From contig NC_067195.1 in NCBI RefSeq assembly GCF_000699445.3, forward strand, positions 84,950,569-85,014,568: a DNA stretch of 64,000 bases, in the 5' to 3' direction. Below the pieces are notes generated by a model. It had not been told where the DNA came from, ran no database searches, and was given only the letters and a program-made list of their open reading frames with translations. Each line of letters begins with the position of its first letter. Position 1 is the first letter of the stretch. The position numbers and the translations under genes were made by a program. This document shows, piece by piece, positions 28,701 through 43,700 of the stretch. Source of the DNA: Schistosoma haematobium. Lineage: Eukaryota; Platyhelminthes; Trematoda; Strigeidida; Schistosomatidae.

Positions 28701-31700
28701 TACATAGATATAGTTACATCTAGCAAACAATCATTCAAGACAGTTGAAATAAACTCGTTAGGACCCATGCTCTTAGGGTTTTCTTTAATTTGATAAGAGT
28801 TAGAAGACCAGTTAATAGGTAGATAATAAGTAACTGGAAAGCATTCACAGACCAGTTGAATTGTTTTCAATAGGAATAAACATATACGTATACTTTTGAA
28901 GGTGAAAGTGAATCTCGTAAAGATTAATTAACGAAATAACTTCAGCAACCCATCTTGAATAAATTCACAATTTTTTTGGACTTAATTTATTATTGAATAA
29001 ATTCTTGAAGTTTGACTAAAAACGGGCACGGTGAAGTGAAGCAGTACTCAGTGATGAAAGTGTAAGATCCTCATGCTTTATTATAGGTTAATTAAGGTTG
29101 AAAAGAACTGTTGGATATGAGTCCAGTGGTTTAATGGTTGAGTGCTCGCTGTGACACCGAAATCTCAAGAGTTCAACTTCCAGTGAAGTCATAGATGAGC
29201 ACTAGGGCGAACAATTTGTTCAGTGCTTCTAATTTTCAGTGATATCTCAACTGAGATCAATCATTTAAGAGCATTATATTACAAAAGCTTACCATCAAAT
29301 TGAATGCCGGAGACTTTTCTCAGATCACTACTTAGTATTGTAGATCAAGTTTTTACGACTAAACTTAACCATAAGACAATACCTACAGAAGATTTCTTTT
29401 TTGATTGAGATTATGAACCGATTGATGTTAGCCCACCATTGGAAACCTGGGAGCACTAGACAGCTGCCCTCAGTGGTCCAGTAGGTAGGGCGTTCGTGCA
29501 CGAGACTGAAGGCCCTGGGTTCGAATACCGCAAGCGGGATCGTGGATGCGCACTGCTGAGGAGTCCCATACTACGACGAAACGGCAGCCTAAAATTTATA
29601 GGTTTTCAGGTACCATCTAACATTGATCAGTTCATGATCTCAATGAATATTATCCAATAGCAGATGAATTTCAACGAAGTCATCATTTTTAAAAGTCTAC
29701 AGACTGGTTTGAATCCTCTTTAATACTAGACCGATATTTAAGAAATAAACAGTTTGGATACATTAAAAGAGTACTTAAAATGAGAAAATTTCCATATACT
29801 ACCAACATTTTACCAATTTTTGACTAAAAATGACTCCAGGTGTAAAGTCCTTAAAATAGTGATAATCATTTAGTGATATATACTGTTTGAACTAAATCTT
29901 GTAATCACTAACATTCATTAACACCCCGCCAGGAGCCCCTCTGGGGCTACTACCGGTCCTAAGCCCGGATAAAGGAGGAGGGTTGGACATGGGGTTAGCG
30001 ACCCCATATCGTAAAAAACTAACTCGTTAAAAAAGCGCTAACCAGAAAAAAAATGATTCAAACCATTTAAACTCTGCCATGGGAGTCGGAGTGTCTTCAT
30101 TTAGAAGAGTTATAACAAATCATGTTGAAAGCCGAGTTCCTTCGGAAGCCACGAGGCTGATGCCCCTTCTGAGCAACTACTTATTTAGGTACATTAACAA
30201 AGTATAGAAGTATTATACAGGAAACATATTCTCTCTTTATATTTGGAAAGTCCAATAGAGAGGGATGTTTCTTTGGAATTGAATAATGCCCGGAAGTACC
30301 TCATCGATTCGTTTACAAAATATTATTTTTTAAAAAAGTGGAAATTGATCGGTTCAAAAGTGTCAAGTAATACCTACACTGGTATAACTTGGTAACCGGT
30401 TTTAAAGATAATTTGATGGGTACAATGTTTAAAAGTTACGCAATTACTGTTATCAATAGTAATAATAATACTTATGATAATGAGTGTAGTATCAGTTACT
30501 ATGTTCAGCCCACACAGCTTATTCTAGCCTTCGGAGTCACTTATGAACCTTGACTGTTTTTATATGGGCGTATGTTTGTGTACACTTCTTATCCTGTTCA
30601 TCACATGTTTGTAACCTATTTTTATCTGATTATAAATATTGATAATCGTTTGATTAAACGGAGTTGGCTTACATGCCTTCTCCACTACGCATCTCTCTTC
30701 TATTCCCTTCGTCCCTCTGATTGCCTGCCCAGAACAATGAGTGTACGAGGTATATGTATTCGAAAATTCATTCTCGTATTTGACTTATTTTAATTCCGTT
30801 ATTCAATAACTCGATGAATTAAGCCGATAGTTATATACGAAGATAGCCAGGATGTATATTTTGACAACAATCGATCATACGATTTAATTGGAGTCAGTCC
30901 CCGGGCCACTAAAATGGTGAGGCCGTCGACAATATCGTCTGATCTACTTGACGACAAAAAGAAGACCTCCACTAAAATAAAAACAATAATAGTATCCAAC
31001 AAATTATAACTTACTCAATTTGTATTGTATTTTCATCAAATGATTTGTAATGTTGGCTAACATTGGAATTTAACAAGTATATGTCATGCACGTTATCGTT
31101 GTTCACTTCCGTTGTTAACGATTCATTATATTCAGCTTTATGGAATGATATTAGCGATTTTGGTAAAATGAATTGTACACAAGTTAGATTATGACTCAAC
31201 AAAATAATGAATAAATGCTCCTTTAATTAAAAAAGAAAAAGAAGGCAAAAGGAAATGAATAAAAAGAATAAGGAGTAAAACACTCTAATAGTTTAGATCA
31301 TGAATCAATTGAAGCTAGACTACAATGGAAAACCTGGAAGCACTTGACTGCTGTTTCGTCCTCGTATGGGACTCCTCAGCAGTGCACATCCACGACCGTT
31401 CTCGCGTGCGAACGCTTAACCTCTAGACCACTGAGCCGGCCAGCATCCAATGGTGTTAATGTCCAACTTCAACCAACCCACTAAACAGAGCGATACATCC
31501 ACCATTGTCTTCAGTGTGTTACTATCTCACAACAGACCTAGTTAAACTACACTAGTCACTGTTTCTCACTAGAACTCCAGAAAATACCTCGTGAAGCCAA
31601 TCACTTTTGAGCATATGTTGATTAACATCAAACGGGATTTTTGTGGATATTTATTAATGAAAATGATGAAACTAAACTATAGACTGATAACGTCGGATAA

Positions 31701-34700
31701 GCCATTCGAATTTCAATAGTTCCGTGTTGAACATCTTTTAAATTTCTGATAAGTGAAATGAAACCAGATAGATAGGAAATATATTCACTAGTTATTGAGA
31801 AGAGCATATGTGATGAATAGCGTTTGTTAACAGATGGGCGCCCTAGATAGTCACCACAAAAATACAAATCATTAGAAATAAAATACCAACGAAACAAATT
31901 CAGTAACAATAAGTAGCTCAGTGCCCACAAATGCTTTGATACGGCTGAGAGTAAAGAAAGTCAGCTCACCCTCTCGGAATGTTCTCATGTGGCCACGTGC
32001 ATACAAACACTTCCACAGAAGTCCTACTTAATGCCTTCTCGAGGTATTACTATTGCTTACAAAATTAAAAGGACGAAAAGTGAATGCCCGGTGCTTTAAT
32101 CCGGTTGTTGGATACGGAGGGTCCACCTAGGGGAGTTGGAAAACTCTCATTCCAAACGAATGATGCACATGGGCTCCAGTATCCTGAAGGAACAAATAGC
32201 GTATAAATCCAATGTTGGTCACCGGCTAACATGGGACTGCTTCTACTTACGTTGCTCCACTACCTTGTGGATAATATTTTTTGGTCGAATGCTCCGGAAG
32301 TGACCCATAAAGAAAACCACCTGCTTCGGTTTTGGGCACCTGGGAAATATCCTAGCCCTCACATAAATTGAAGGATTCATTTGGCGCATATCTGTTCAGT
32401 GCCTTCTTGTACCAATGTTTATGTGTTTAAATAAATAAACAATAGCTAGTAATTAAAATAACAATTATTACTATTATTAGTATTGATATTAGTGGCTTTA
32501 TTCAGTATCATATGTCTAGTACAATAATGAATTTTCAGAGCTAAAGATTTCAACAAGTATCTTGTACAAAACAAAGACATGAAAAGATAACTACAAACAT
32601 ATATACATGAATTACGTAGATAAACTACCTAGAGTATAAGCTTTTATTAGGTCAACTCAAACAACCTCTTAATTACATAATATATTTGCAAGATAAAATA
32701 TTGTAGAGCTTTTATACATTTGCTTGTTTGCATGGATTCCAATGTATTGACGTCTCGTTCTATCAGAAGAGAAAGATATGAATGAATTGGATGGTTAATA
32801 TCTGATAACATAACACTAGCCAGAAGTTTGAAACATTTTAAGTGTCTATATTCAACCAAATTATTATTATTATTATTATTTACTAAATCACTATTCACCC
32901 TCTTTCATTCCTACTCTGTCTACACTTATTTTTTCGACTTATACAGCAGCTCGTCTTTGGTGGGAATTCGGCTCTATCTAAACGTTCTCGAGTCACTGTC
33001 GGGTTGAAAATTGTATGCTACCACCAAATAGGAATACTGAAGCAGTGCTTCTGAAACCACATGCACCATTCAAACTGGCTTCCTCCAACGTTCCCACACT
33101 TATGCAGGTCGGAAAACAGATAGGGCTGGCCATGTCTTTGGAAAGTCTTAATATCGACGTCTGCTGTCTATCCGAGACCCGTATTCAAGACTCTGGTGAA
33201 GTACTACAAATTCGCTCTCCATCTGTCGATTCAAAAAGCTTGTCTGACGTGCGTTTATCCGGGGACCCTGTGGCTTCTTCGTCTGTTCTTGCTGACGTCG
33301 GTGTCTCACTGAGCGCTAGAGCTGAGGCAGCACTAATCGGTTGGATCCCCATTAACGGTCGGTTATGTGCTGTTAGATTAGAAAGTTCCATCAAAGTGAG
33401 AAATCGGAGTGAGAAACGATGTATTTTCGTCATCTCCGCCTATGCCCCGACAGATTGTAGCCCGGATGCAATCAAGGATGAATTCTACCACCAGTTAACA
33501 GTTCTTCTCCAGAAAGTGCGTTCGACAGATATTGTAGTACTAGCCGGACACTTGAATGCTCAGATAACGGGGACCGTCTACTGCAACTGTGCACAGACCA
33601 CAACCTGTTTCTGGCTAGTACTAACTTTCGGCACAGCCATCGCCAATGTGCCACTTGGCGTCCTCCCTCTGCATCTCAAGCCTGGACTCAGATTGATCAC
33701 ATCGCGATCAGCTACCGCTGGCGTGGTTGTGTACAAGACTGACGCTCCTTTTGGAGTACCTATCTGGACTCTGACCATGCCTTGGTCTGCGCCAATCTTA
33801 CCTTACTTTTCAGTGGACAACGAAGTGACCGTCACCAACGGATTGATGTTGGCAAGCTGGTTGCAACTTCTGTTGCAAGTAAGTATCGAAACGTGTTAGT
33901 TTCTAGTCAAGGTATTATTCCACCGAAAAGTAGAGATGAGCATTGGTTGCAATTGCATGACGCCATGAAAATGGCGGGTACAGTCAGTTGTGGGTTTGCG
34001 AAACGTCCCGCTTTTAAGCACTGGGTTTCTTCAGGCTCCTTACAACTCCTCGAAGCCCGTCAGTCTACTCCGGATGACCGTGAGTTTGACTACAAACGAA
34101 GGATGTTACGTAAGGAAATTGGGCAAAGCTTGCGTAAGGACCGAGAGGCCTGGTGGTCGGAGCGTGTTAATGAGTTGGAAGCAGCAGCTGCATCTGGTAA
34201 CTACCGGAAGCTCTTCCAACTCATCCGAGCCACTGGCAGCAAGAAGTCTGGTGTGAGCGAAACAATCCACGAGGATGATGGGATGCCAATCACTAACAAT
34301 CATCGACGTCTTGGACGATCGACAGAATTCTTCGAAGGGCAGTTCAACTGGCCTGCTGCTCCGGCAACATCGATCACACTGTCCTGCCCTCCATGGCCGG
34401 TGACGACTGATCCACCAAATGAGACAAAAGTCTGCAAGGAACTCCAACTCTTGAGGCGTTACAAATAACCTGGCCCAGATGACTTATATCTGGCTTTTTT
34501 AAAGATGGTGGTGACTTTCTGACTAAGGAATTGACGACGTTGTTTACAAAGGTTTGGGAACTAGAGAGTGTACCAACGTCATGGAATGAGTCGATGGTCG
34601 TCCCTATCTTTAAAAAGGGTTCACGTCGTTCCTGTAACAACTATCGGGGGATAAGTCTACGTCCGATTGCGTCCAAGCTATTAGCTTCCGTCATACTTCG

Positions 34701-37700
34701 AGTTGTTCAAAACCCGAGAAAGATTGACTCGCGAGGAGCAGGCTGGGTTTCGTTCTGGTAGAGGATGTATTGATCATATCTTCACCCACCGCCAATTGTT
34801 AGAACACCATCATACTTATCAAAGGCCAACAATCGTAGTGTTTCTTGACATCAGGGCTGCCTTCGATTCGTTGGATAGGACTGTTCCCTGGGATTGTCTA
34901 TTGAAGAAGGGTGTGCCTGATAAGTTTATTTACATCCTAAAAGCCCTATATACAAACACCTCAGGCAGAGTGAGGGCATACAACCACCTCTCTCCATTGT
35001 TCCATTAGAGCAGTGGGGTTAGACAGGGTTGCCCAATCTCACCATTCCTCTTCAACTTTGTCATCGATGACATTCTGGAAACAGCTCTGATGAATGTAAG
35101 TAATGGTGGTGTGGATCTGTTGCCTGGAGAAAGACTTCTCGACCTTGAGTATACGGATGATGATATTGTCTTACTGTGCGATAATGCCCAAGGCATGCAA
35201 TCCGCAGTTAATCAGTTGGCAATCAGTGTCCGTAGGTATGGTATGTGCTTTGCACCTTCGAAATGCAAACTATTTCTACAAGACTGGCAGGATTCTAATC
35301 CTGTACTCACTCTGGATGGTGAGCAGATAGAAGTAGTTGAGAAGTTGTGTGTTTAGGTAGCTGCTTAAGTGCCGGTGGTGGAGTGAGTGATGAGATCAAT
35401 GCACGTATAGTGAAAGCCAGAGTGGCTTATGCCAATCTGGGCCATCTTTGACGCCTTCGTGATGTTAGTCTGGCTGTAAAAGGTCGGATCTACAACGCGT
35501 CGGTGAGAGCAGTTCTGCTCTATGCTTGTGAAACCTGGCCTCTCCGAGTTGAGGACGTTAGAAGACTCTCTGTGTCCGATCGTCGTTGTCTTCGAATGAT
35601 AGCTGAAATCGAATGGCAACACCATGTCAGTAATGCAGAGGTCCGGTATCGTGTGTTTGGGCATTGAGATGATAATGCAATTGGTGTCACCATCTTGAAA
35701 CACCAACTTCGGTGGCTTGGACATGTTCTACGAATGTCGTCCCAGAGAATTCCACGTCGTGCATTATTTGCCGACTCTGGGACTGGTTGGAAGAAGTGGA
35801 GAGGTGGTCAGTATATGACATGGTGTCGTGGCATGAAAGAAAGCTGCAAAGGACTAGCTTGTGTTGGTACTTCACGACTCCCTGGTTGGGGTCTGAGAGA
35901 TGGTGCTACACAGTGGCTAGAAACGTTATCAGATATGGCTCAGAATAGGAGCCAGTGGCGATCCTGCTGTAACCTTCTTTTACTTTCTTCGTAAAAAGTG
36001 GTTGTATCTTCCTTAACTGGAGGATCTCTTCCGATTGTACCTTTCCGTTCTCTGATTACTAGCACATTACCTTACACCAATCTCTTCGTTATTGTTCTTT
36101 TTTTAGCACTCCTTACCTTTTTTCTTTTTCCTTCTCTTTAAATTCTCATTGTTTTGTGTGGCGCATATACATTGGCGCTGTCTTGTACCAATATTTGTGT
36201 TCAAATAATAATAATAATAATAATAACATTCATAATGACCTTAAAAGATTCATTACACATTCTGCTAACTGACTTTAACAATCTTGACAACTCGGAAAAA
36301 TGTCTTCTCAAAAAGTATGGAAACAAAATGATGAGGAACAGTAAAGAGAATAATAAGCATGAGTTTAAAATAGGATAAAATGGATATTCTGAATGGTTTA
36401 GTCAAAATCTGAAAACAGTTTAGAAAATTTGAAGAAATAACTTACTGAACAGTATGTTTTTAAGAATCTTAACCAAAATTCTGGATGGATTAAAGAATGA
36501 GCTCTTATTAATAATTGACTGATATAATCATAGTCATGATGATGATAATAATGATTACTTTTCAATGTTGAATCCTTTAATGCATATCTACGTATAAATG
36601 CATGAAGTATACAATCAGCTGAATTTCGATAGTATGCACTTGATTCAACTGAATCAAAATAACCATTGAATAATGGACCTAAAAGGCTAAGTGATAAAGC
36701 GACTGCTTTAACTGAATTGTTAAAATAATTTTCATTTTGATGGTCTGACTGTTGTGACATTTGTTCATGATGTTGTTTTGAAGATTTCTTTTTGCATTTG
36801 AAGACATAATCAGAAGATGATGATGAAAGTTTCTGCACACTAGAAGGTAAACCTAGGAGGAAAAGAAAAACCAGAAATAGAATCCAGATTATGTAGAACA
36901 GAATAAGTGATTTTCAGTCAGTCAGTAAAAACGTAGAACTTCGTACGTACGTACATCAGTTCGAGTTGTCACACCACCTTAGCACAGAGATGCAGTTGTC
37001 GATTCAAATCCCGTAGTGGTAGAGGTAGCAAGAGTATAAGCAGTAATAGGGAAGATTAGGGTTTGGAGATGTTATTTAAAGAGTATAATCCAGTGAAATA
37101 AATTTGGAAAGAGAAAAGATAAAGGGACATGAAGAATTCAGAAGATTAGAATCTGGGAGAACACAGAGAGTGGATGCACCTGCACCATTGCAAACGATTT
37201 TGAGCCATGTCATTCTAGGTCTCTAACCATCGGTTTCTATCATCTCGCGGTCCCCAACCAGCTAGTCTACACCTACCAACATGACTCACTCTGTGCACTT
37301 GTCAGTGACTTCATGCACTTGTGCCATGTTTTGGTCTGACCGCCCCTAGCTTTCTTCCAATCTACTCCTATACCATTGAACATAGCACGTCGAGGCAGTC
37401 GGTCGTTGGGCATACGTAACACGTGTCCCAGCCATCTCAACTGATGAAGTTTCACTACGTCATCAATTGATTTACCATCCTTACCTAGTACCCGTTTCCT
37501 AACAACTGCGTTACTTACTCGATGGTCCCAGGATATACGAGTAGTGTTTCGAAGACATCTATGATCAAATACTAGTAACCTTCGAATGTCTTCTACTCTT
37601 ACCGGCCATGTTTCACTGTCATAAAGTAGGACGGGACGAACTGCTGCACAGTAAACACGTCCTTTGGTTGATAGACGGATATCTCACCTACGCCATAAAT

Positions 37701-40700
37701 GACGCAAGTTGACAAAAGCTAGTCGACCCTTCTGTATCCGTGCTGAGATTTCGTCACACACCAGACCATAAGGGCTGATGAGACTTCCAAGATAAGTGAA
37801 GCGGTCGACACACTCAACTACTTCACTCCCTATCACTAGTTCGGGTGTCGATGTGACCCAATCCTGAAGCAACATTTTGCATTTCGAGGGAGAGAATCGC
37901 ATCCCGAACATGCTTGCATTGTTGCTTAGAGTGGTCAGAAGACTCTGCATTTTGTCAGCGTCTTCGCCAAATAAAACTATGTCATCAGCATATTTCAAGT
38001 CAACAAGTGAACCTCCCGGTAGAAGTTCAACCCCTGTAAATTTAGATGAGGAGAGTGTTATCTCTAAAAGTACGTCAATGACAAAGTTGAACAAGAATGG
38101 GGAGAGTGGACAGCCCTGACGAACACCACTTGAGGTAATCAATTCTGATGACAGTTCGTCATAAGCTCTCACTCGACCAGTTGTGTTCGAGTAGAGAGCC
38201 TTTATAAGGTTAATGTACTTCTTTGGTACTCCTTTCAGTGACAAACACTGCCATAGAACCTTACGATCAACAGAGTCGAATGCCTCCTTAAGGTCGAGAA
38301 ATACTACGATTGTGGGGCGTCTGAACGAATATCTGTGTTCTAGAACCTGACGTAGTGTGAATATCTGATCTATACAACCACGTCCAGGTCGAAAACCGGC
38401 CTGGTTTTCTCTAGTCTGCTCTTTACGAGCTTTGATTAGGCGTCGAAGTATTATTGAGGCTAATATTTTAGACACTATATTAGTCAAACTGATTCCTCTG
38501 TGATTGTCACAAGAGGACTTTTGTCCTTTCTTATAGACCGGCACAATCAGTGATTGAGACCAGTCAGATGGGATTACGTCCAGTTCGCAAATTCTATCTA
38601 AGACCTAAGTTAATCTCAATGATAATACTGGACCACCATCCCTAAAAATCTCAGGAGTAAACCTGTCAAGGCCTGCTGCTCTCCCTCGCTTCAGATTTCC
38701 TATGGCTTTTTGAACTTCGTAAAGGGACGGAGGACCTACATTAACTTGCCATTTAGGTTGGCCGGAGATCGTGGGAAACCGAAGTGTGGCTGAACGCCAG
38801 TTGAACTGATCCCTAAAGTGTTCTGCTCATCAGTCCAATCTTCTGGATTGAGAATGTATAATAATTTGTCCATCTTTCTCTGAGAGTGTTTCGCTAACGG
38901 TCGGGTTCCTAATACCGGTTTCCTTGACAATTCTGAACAATTGTCTGCTATTACCTATTGCCACTGCCTTTTCCATCTCTCTTGCTTTCGCTACCCACCA
39001 CTGTTCACGATCATTGCATAGGCTTCTTGTCAGCTTGCGTTTAAGCTGACTCCGCTCTTCATCATGTTTAAAGCCAGATAGAATGAGTTTACGAGCATCT
39101 ATCAGTGAGGTAGATGCTGTTGCGATCCAGTGTTTCTTCCTAACCTTGTGGTTTACTTTACTAGCAGATATCACTGCTGTTTCCACAGCTTTTCGGATAT
39201 CATTCCATGCTGCATCGGGGTGGGCATCACATACATGGCTGCCTAACTGTTTTCCTAGTTGTTCCTGAAATATACTCTTAACTTGACTATCATTAAGTAG
39301 ACCCCTAAGAGGTTTCCTTGCAGCGTCTTTCCTACGTCCAGTAAGACGCAAGCAAATACACGCTCGCACTAGAGCATGATCTGAATCTAAGCATGTGCTC
39401 CAGAATGAGTGATAGTCTTCTATCGAGCCACTCCATCGGTGGCTGGTAGCGATGTGATCTATTTGGATCCAACGTTGGGACGAATTAGGGGCCGCCATGT
39501 TAAAAGATGTTTTTCCTTATGCTTAAAGTTAGTATTTGCAAGGGACAGGCGGTTATCTGAGCATAGCTGCAACAGACGGTCACCATTATCTGTTCTTTGA
39601 GCCACGACGCTATAAGATCCACCTAGGTGTCTTTCCCTATCGCTTAGTTTACCTACTTGAGCATTAAAGTCACCGGTCACTATTACTACATCCGAGCGCT
39701 TAGCTTTTCGGAGAAGGTCCGAAAGCTTTCTGTAAAACTCACCTTTTACATCATCTGAGCTGCAGTCAGTGGGAGAATAGGCAGAGACGACGAAGAGGCA
39801 ACGACGAGTGTCCCTATCTTTCCGGATTCTTACTGTTCCGTTCAGTCGGACAGCGCACAAACGGCTGTCTACTGGGATCCACTCTAAGAGAGCTAGTTCT
39901 GCCCTAGGACTTAATGCTATACCTACGCCGTCGAGGCCACGGGAAGCAGAATCAGGGCTTCCAGATACACGAAGTGTGAATCGAGTCGATTCTTTATTTT
40001 GGCATGGTGAGGTCAGATGAATGACGCTACCCGAATCCTGTATGCGCGTTTCGGAGACGCAGCAAACATCGACGGCTCGGGATTCTAAAGTCCTAGCTAA
40101 GGAAGCCTGCTGTCCTATTTGACACAGTGTTCGGACGTTAAAAGCTCCTACGTGTAGTTTAGAGAGTGGTTTCAGGAGACCAGGAGTAGCGTTCCACATA
40201 CTTGAATCGTTTGCCCAAGCGGTGCGAGGTGATAAAGAGACGTGAGGAGGGCTAGTCAGGGAGATAAGAGTGGTAATAGGAGGTGTAGGAAATATTTGAA
40301 TGTGACCAACTTGGTCTCGTGTGCTGTTACGGGTATGAGGGCTGATGTCACTTCCCGGCTGCCCACACCGTGGAAGGGTATTTCTTGAGGAACCTGAAAA
40401 GGAAATTGAATTAGTGTTTGTCTTGACGACCTGGGAGCGTGACCGCAGAGCCCAAGGGACAACTGCTTGAGGCCGGTCGCGCACGGCCTTTTTGTGGAAG
40501 GTTTTTGACGTGTTAGCTCCGTTCTTCAAAGGGCCTTACCGCCTGAGACGGAAATCCGTGAGGTAAGGTGAGGTGTGACATTTTGAGGGTCTACCTTTTC
40601 TAACCCCTTTCATTCCTTGTAAGAAGGCAGCATCGCTGTAGATGCTGGTTGTCCGAGGGAAACACCTTATTGCTGTCACACCCCTCTACAGTCAGCAGTA

Positions 40701-43700
40701 CGACTTCGCCCTCAGACCTTGAGTTGCTGCTTTTAGTCTTACCGTTCTGCAATCGACCTGCCTGGCATGGTAGAACCTACAGGAACATATGTTCCAGCCA
40801 ATATAGCTCGGTTGGGTCATCACGATAGACAAGCCCGACCACCGCGTCAAGGTAGCAGCTTCGGCCGGTATTGATGACATACAAAAATTCTGGAGAGAAT
40901 GACGATTCTAACAAAAAGGAACAAACAAATATTTATCAGTATGGAGTTGTGGGGAAGGTTGGATTTCATAGAAGCCATGAACTGGTCCAAGTTAAACTAC
41001 CGCTTAATACGTGGAAGCACTATACGGCCGTTTCGCCATAGTATAAAACGCTTTAGCAGAATGCGTGACCAGTGGAGTTATACTGGATCGAGTGTGAGGC
41101 AGTTACCCGTCGAAGACAATGGAAAATGATCGCACAATATTGTGGATTGATTGAACTTAGATACTTGCTTGCCGATTCAGTGGTCTAGAAGCTAAGCATT
41201 TGCACACGAGACCAAAAATACTGGGTTCAATTCCTCGGTGTGATGTCATGTTTGCGCATTCTTGAGGAGTCCCACATTGGGACAAAAAATAGTCTTCCAA
41301 TGCCTCCATATTTTCAATGGGAAACAAATAGTTATTCGATAAGCTTGTTTACTGTTAAGAAAACAAACACTACTGATTCAGAAAGTTTAACCTTTAAAAT
41401 AAATGATGCACGATGTTTTGTGATTAGGTTGGCTTACGATAGCCAGTATAAATGTCTTTGACTAAGATATTGTGTACTACAAATTTTTTTTCCGATAAGA
41501 AACCATTCTTCGAGCAGGAAATGACAAATGTAAAACAAGATTTAACACAGTAGTATCCAAACAGCATTACTAATTAGATTATTTGATTCAATCTCATAGA
41601 CATTCCCTTTTTAATTGAACAACTCAACTGTAGTGTTAAAGGAAACACCTTTCGGTGATTTTATTTTATAGTAATCTAGAGACCATAAAGCTGGATATTA
41701 AAAATTCCCAAAACCAAATGATCTGAACAATTTTTAATGATGTTTTAAAACACTGGAAACAGTGTTGTTATTATTTAGTATAGTGATCAATAATGTCTGT
41801 TACTCAAACACTTGGGGCTGAATTTCTAACCAACTCTTAGCACATTGAAATCTACTGTGCTAGATCCAGGGGAAAAATTAAAGAAGAACGTAAGTATGAG
41901 AAGATTTGCAATCGACGATAGTTTGAATAAAGATAATTGCAGGTTCGTTGATGACCAAGATATTCTAGAGGTTTTTGAAAATATGTTAACATTGATAACT
42001 AAATCGGTAATTACTCAATCAGGATATGATAATTACCACTGAAACAATGGTGCATGGAGGACAGCTGGCAGATGTATTCCAAGTTAGGATCGGAGCTAAA
42101 ATAGGCTGTTTATTCTCCCCCTTCCTCTTTCTTTTGGTGGTTGACTGGATTATGAAGACCCTGACATCTGAGGGGAACCAATTAGAAAATTCGGACACCG
42201 CAGATGATCTGGCCATCCTATCCCTTACACACAAACAAATGCAGAGGAAGACAACTAGTGTAGCAGCAACCTCTGCATCAGTAGGCCTCAGTATACACAT
42301 AGGTAGAAGCAAGATCCTCAAATACAACACGGAGAACACCAACACAATCACACTTAATGGCGAAACTCTGTAAGATGTGGAATCCTTCACGTACCTGTGT
42401 GGTAGCATCATCGATGAAGAAGGAGGATCGGATGCAAACGTAAAGGCGAGGACTAGCAAAGCAAGGGCCACATTCCTACAATTGAAGAACATGTAAAACT
42501 CAAAACAACTGTCTGTCAATCAATATCAAAGTCAAAATCTTCAATACGAACATCAACTCAGTCAGTACTCTTGTACGGAGCTGAAACTTCGAGAACTACT
42601 ACAACCATCATCAAGATCGTACAAGTATTTATATATAGTTGTCTACGCAAAATACTCAACATACATTCACCGGATACCATCAGTAACAGTCTATTGTGGG
42701 AGAGAATAAATCACCTCCCAGTTGAAGAGGAAATTAGGAAAAGACGTTGAAAGTGGATAGGACATACATTACGCAAATCATCAGAATGCATCATGAGACA
42801 ACCCATAACATGGAATCCTGAAGGGAATCGGAAAAGAGGAAGGCCAGAGAAAACATTACGTCAGGAAATAGAAGCAGACATGAAAAAGATGAATAACAAC
42901 TGGAAAGAGCTGGAAAGGATTGCCCAGGACAGGGTTGGATGAAGAGTGCTGGTGGGTGGTCTATGCTCCTCCAAGAGGAGTAACAGGCGTAAGTAAGTAA
43001 TATGATAATTAATCCATCGTTTTTTAATTCTCTGAAAGGTTACTACTGAACACTGATTCGATAAAATATTTTTTCAGGTCCAGAAGACTTTAAGAGAAAA
43101 TCTCGAAGATTCTAGACAATTGCAATACAAAAGCAACAGATAAACATTTGCAAATATATTAATATAACTGATTTGTTTCTATCTAGGAAACAATAGATTG
43201 ACTTTAAAAATAAGCTTACCAGTAAACAAAAGTAAATTCCCTAAATCAAAAGTATTTCTTCTACATTCTAAAGAAGAGTATACATCAATTACATGACCAA
43301 AACGCAACACAGGAGGCATAAACTGATGTTGACAGTTTATATGTGAATCGGCAAACTCTTTGTTAATCAATATTAGATCGCCGATAGATTCAAACCAACC
43401 ATTGATTACAAGTGACACCTTAATTAATAGTAGATAAATGAAAAGAATTAATCCACAAATTATCATAAATATAAAAACTTAAGAATAAATCTGTGAAGAC
43501 AGTTCACGGGTAAACTTGAAAAAACCGTAAGAAGCTCAGAAAGAGCCGAAGATATTCCATTCAATCACCTTTTGGAAGAATATTTCAGAATCCCTATGTG
43601 TAGCTTCCCTGTTGGACAAATTGCTAATAACCCCCTGTATGCGGATTGGAGGACTGTAATGATTATTTCGTTTTTTACTAAAAACTATAAATACCTGACA

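Noticed and set aside
42026..42373. A functional reverse transcriptase gene
   Set aside because: It is a 5'-truncated LINE fragment with damaged VRQGC and FADD boxes and stops.
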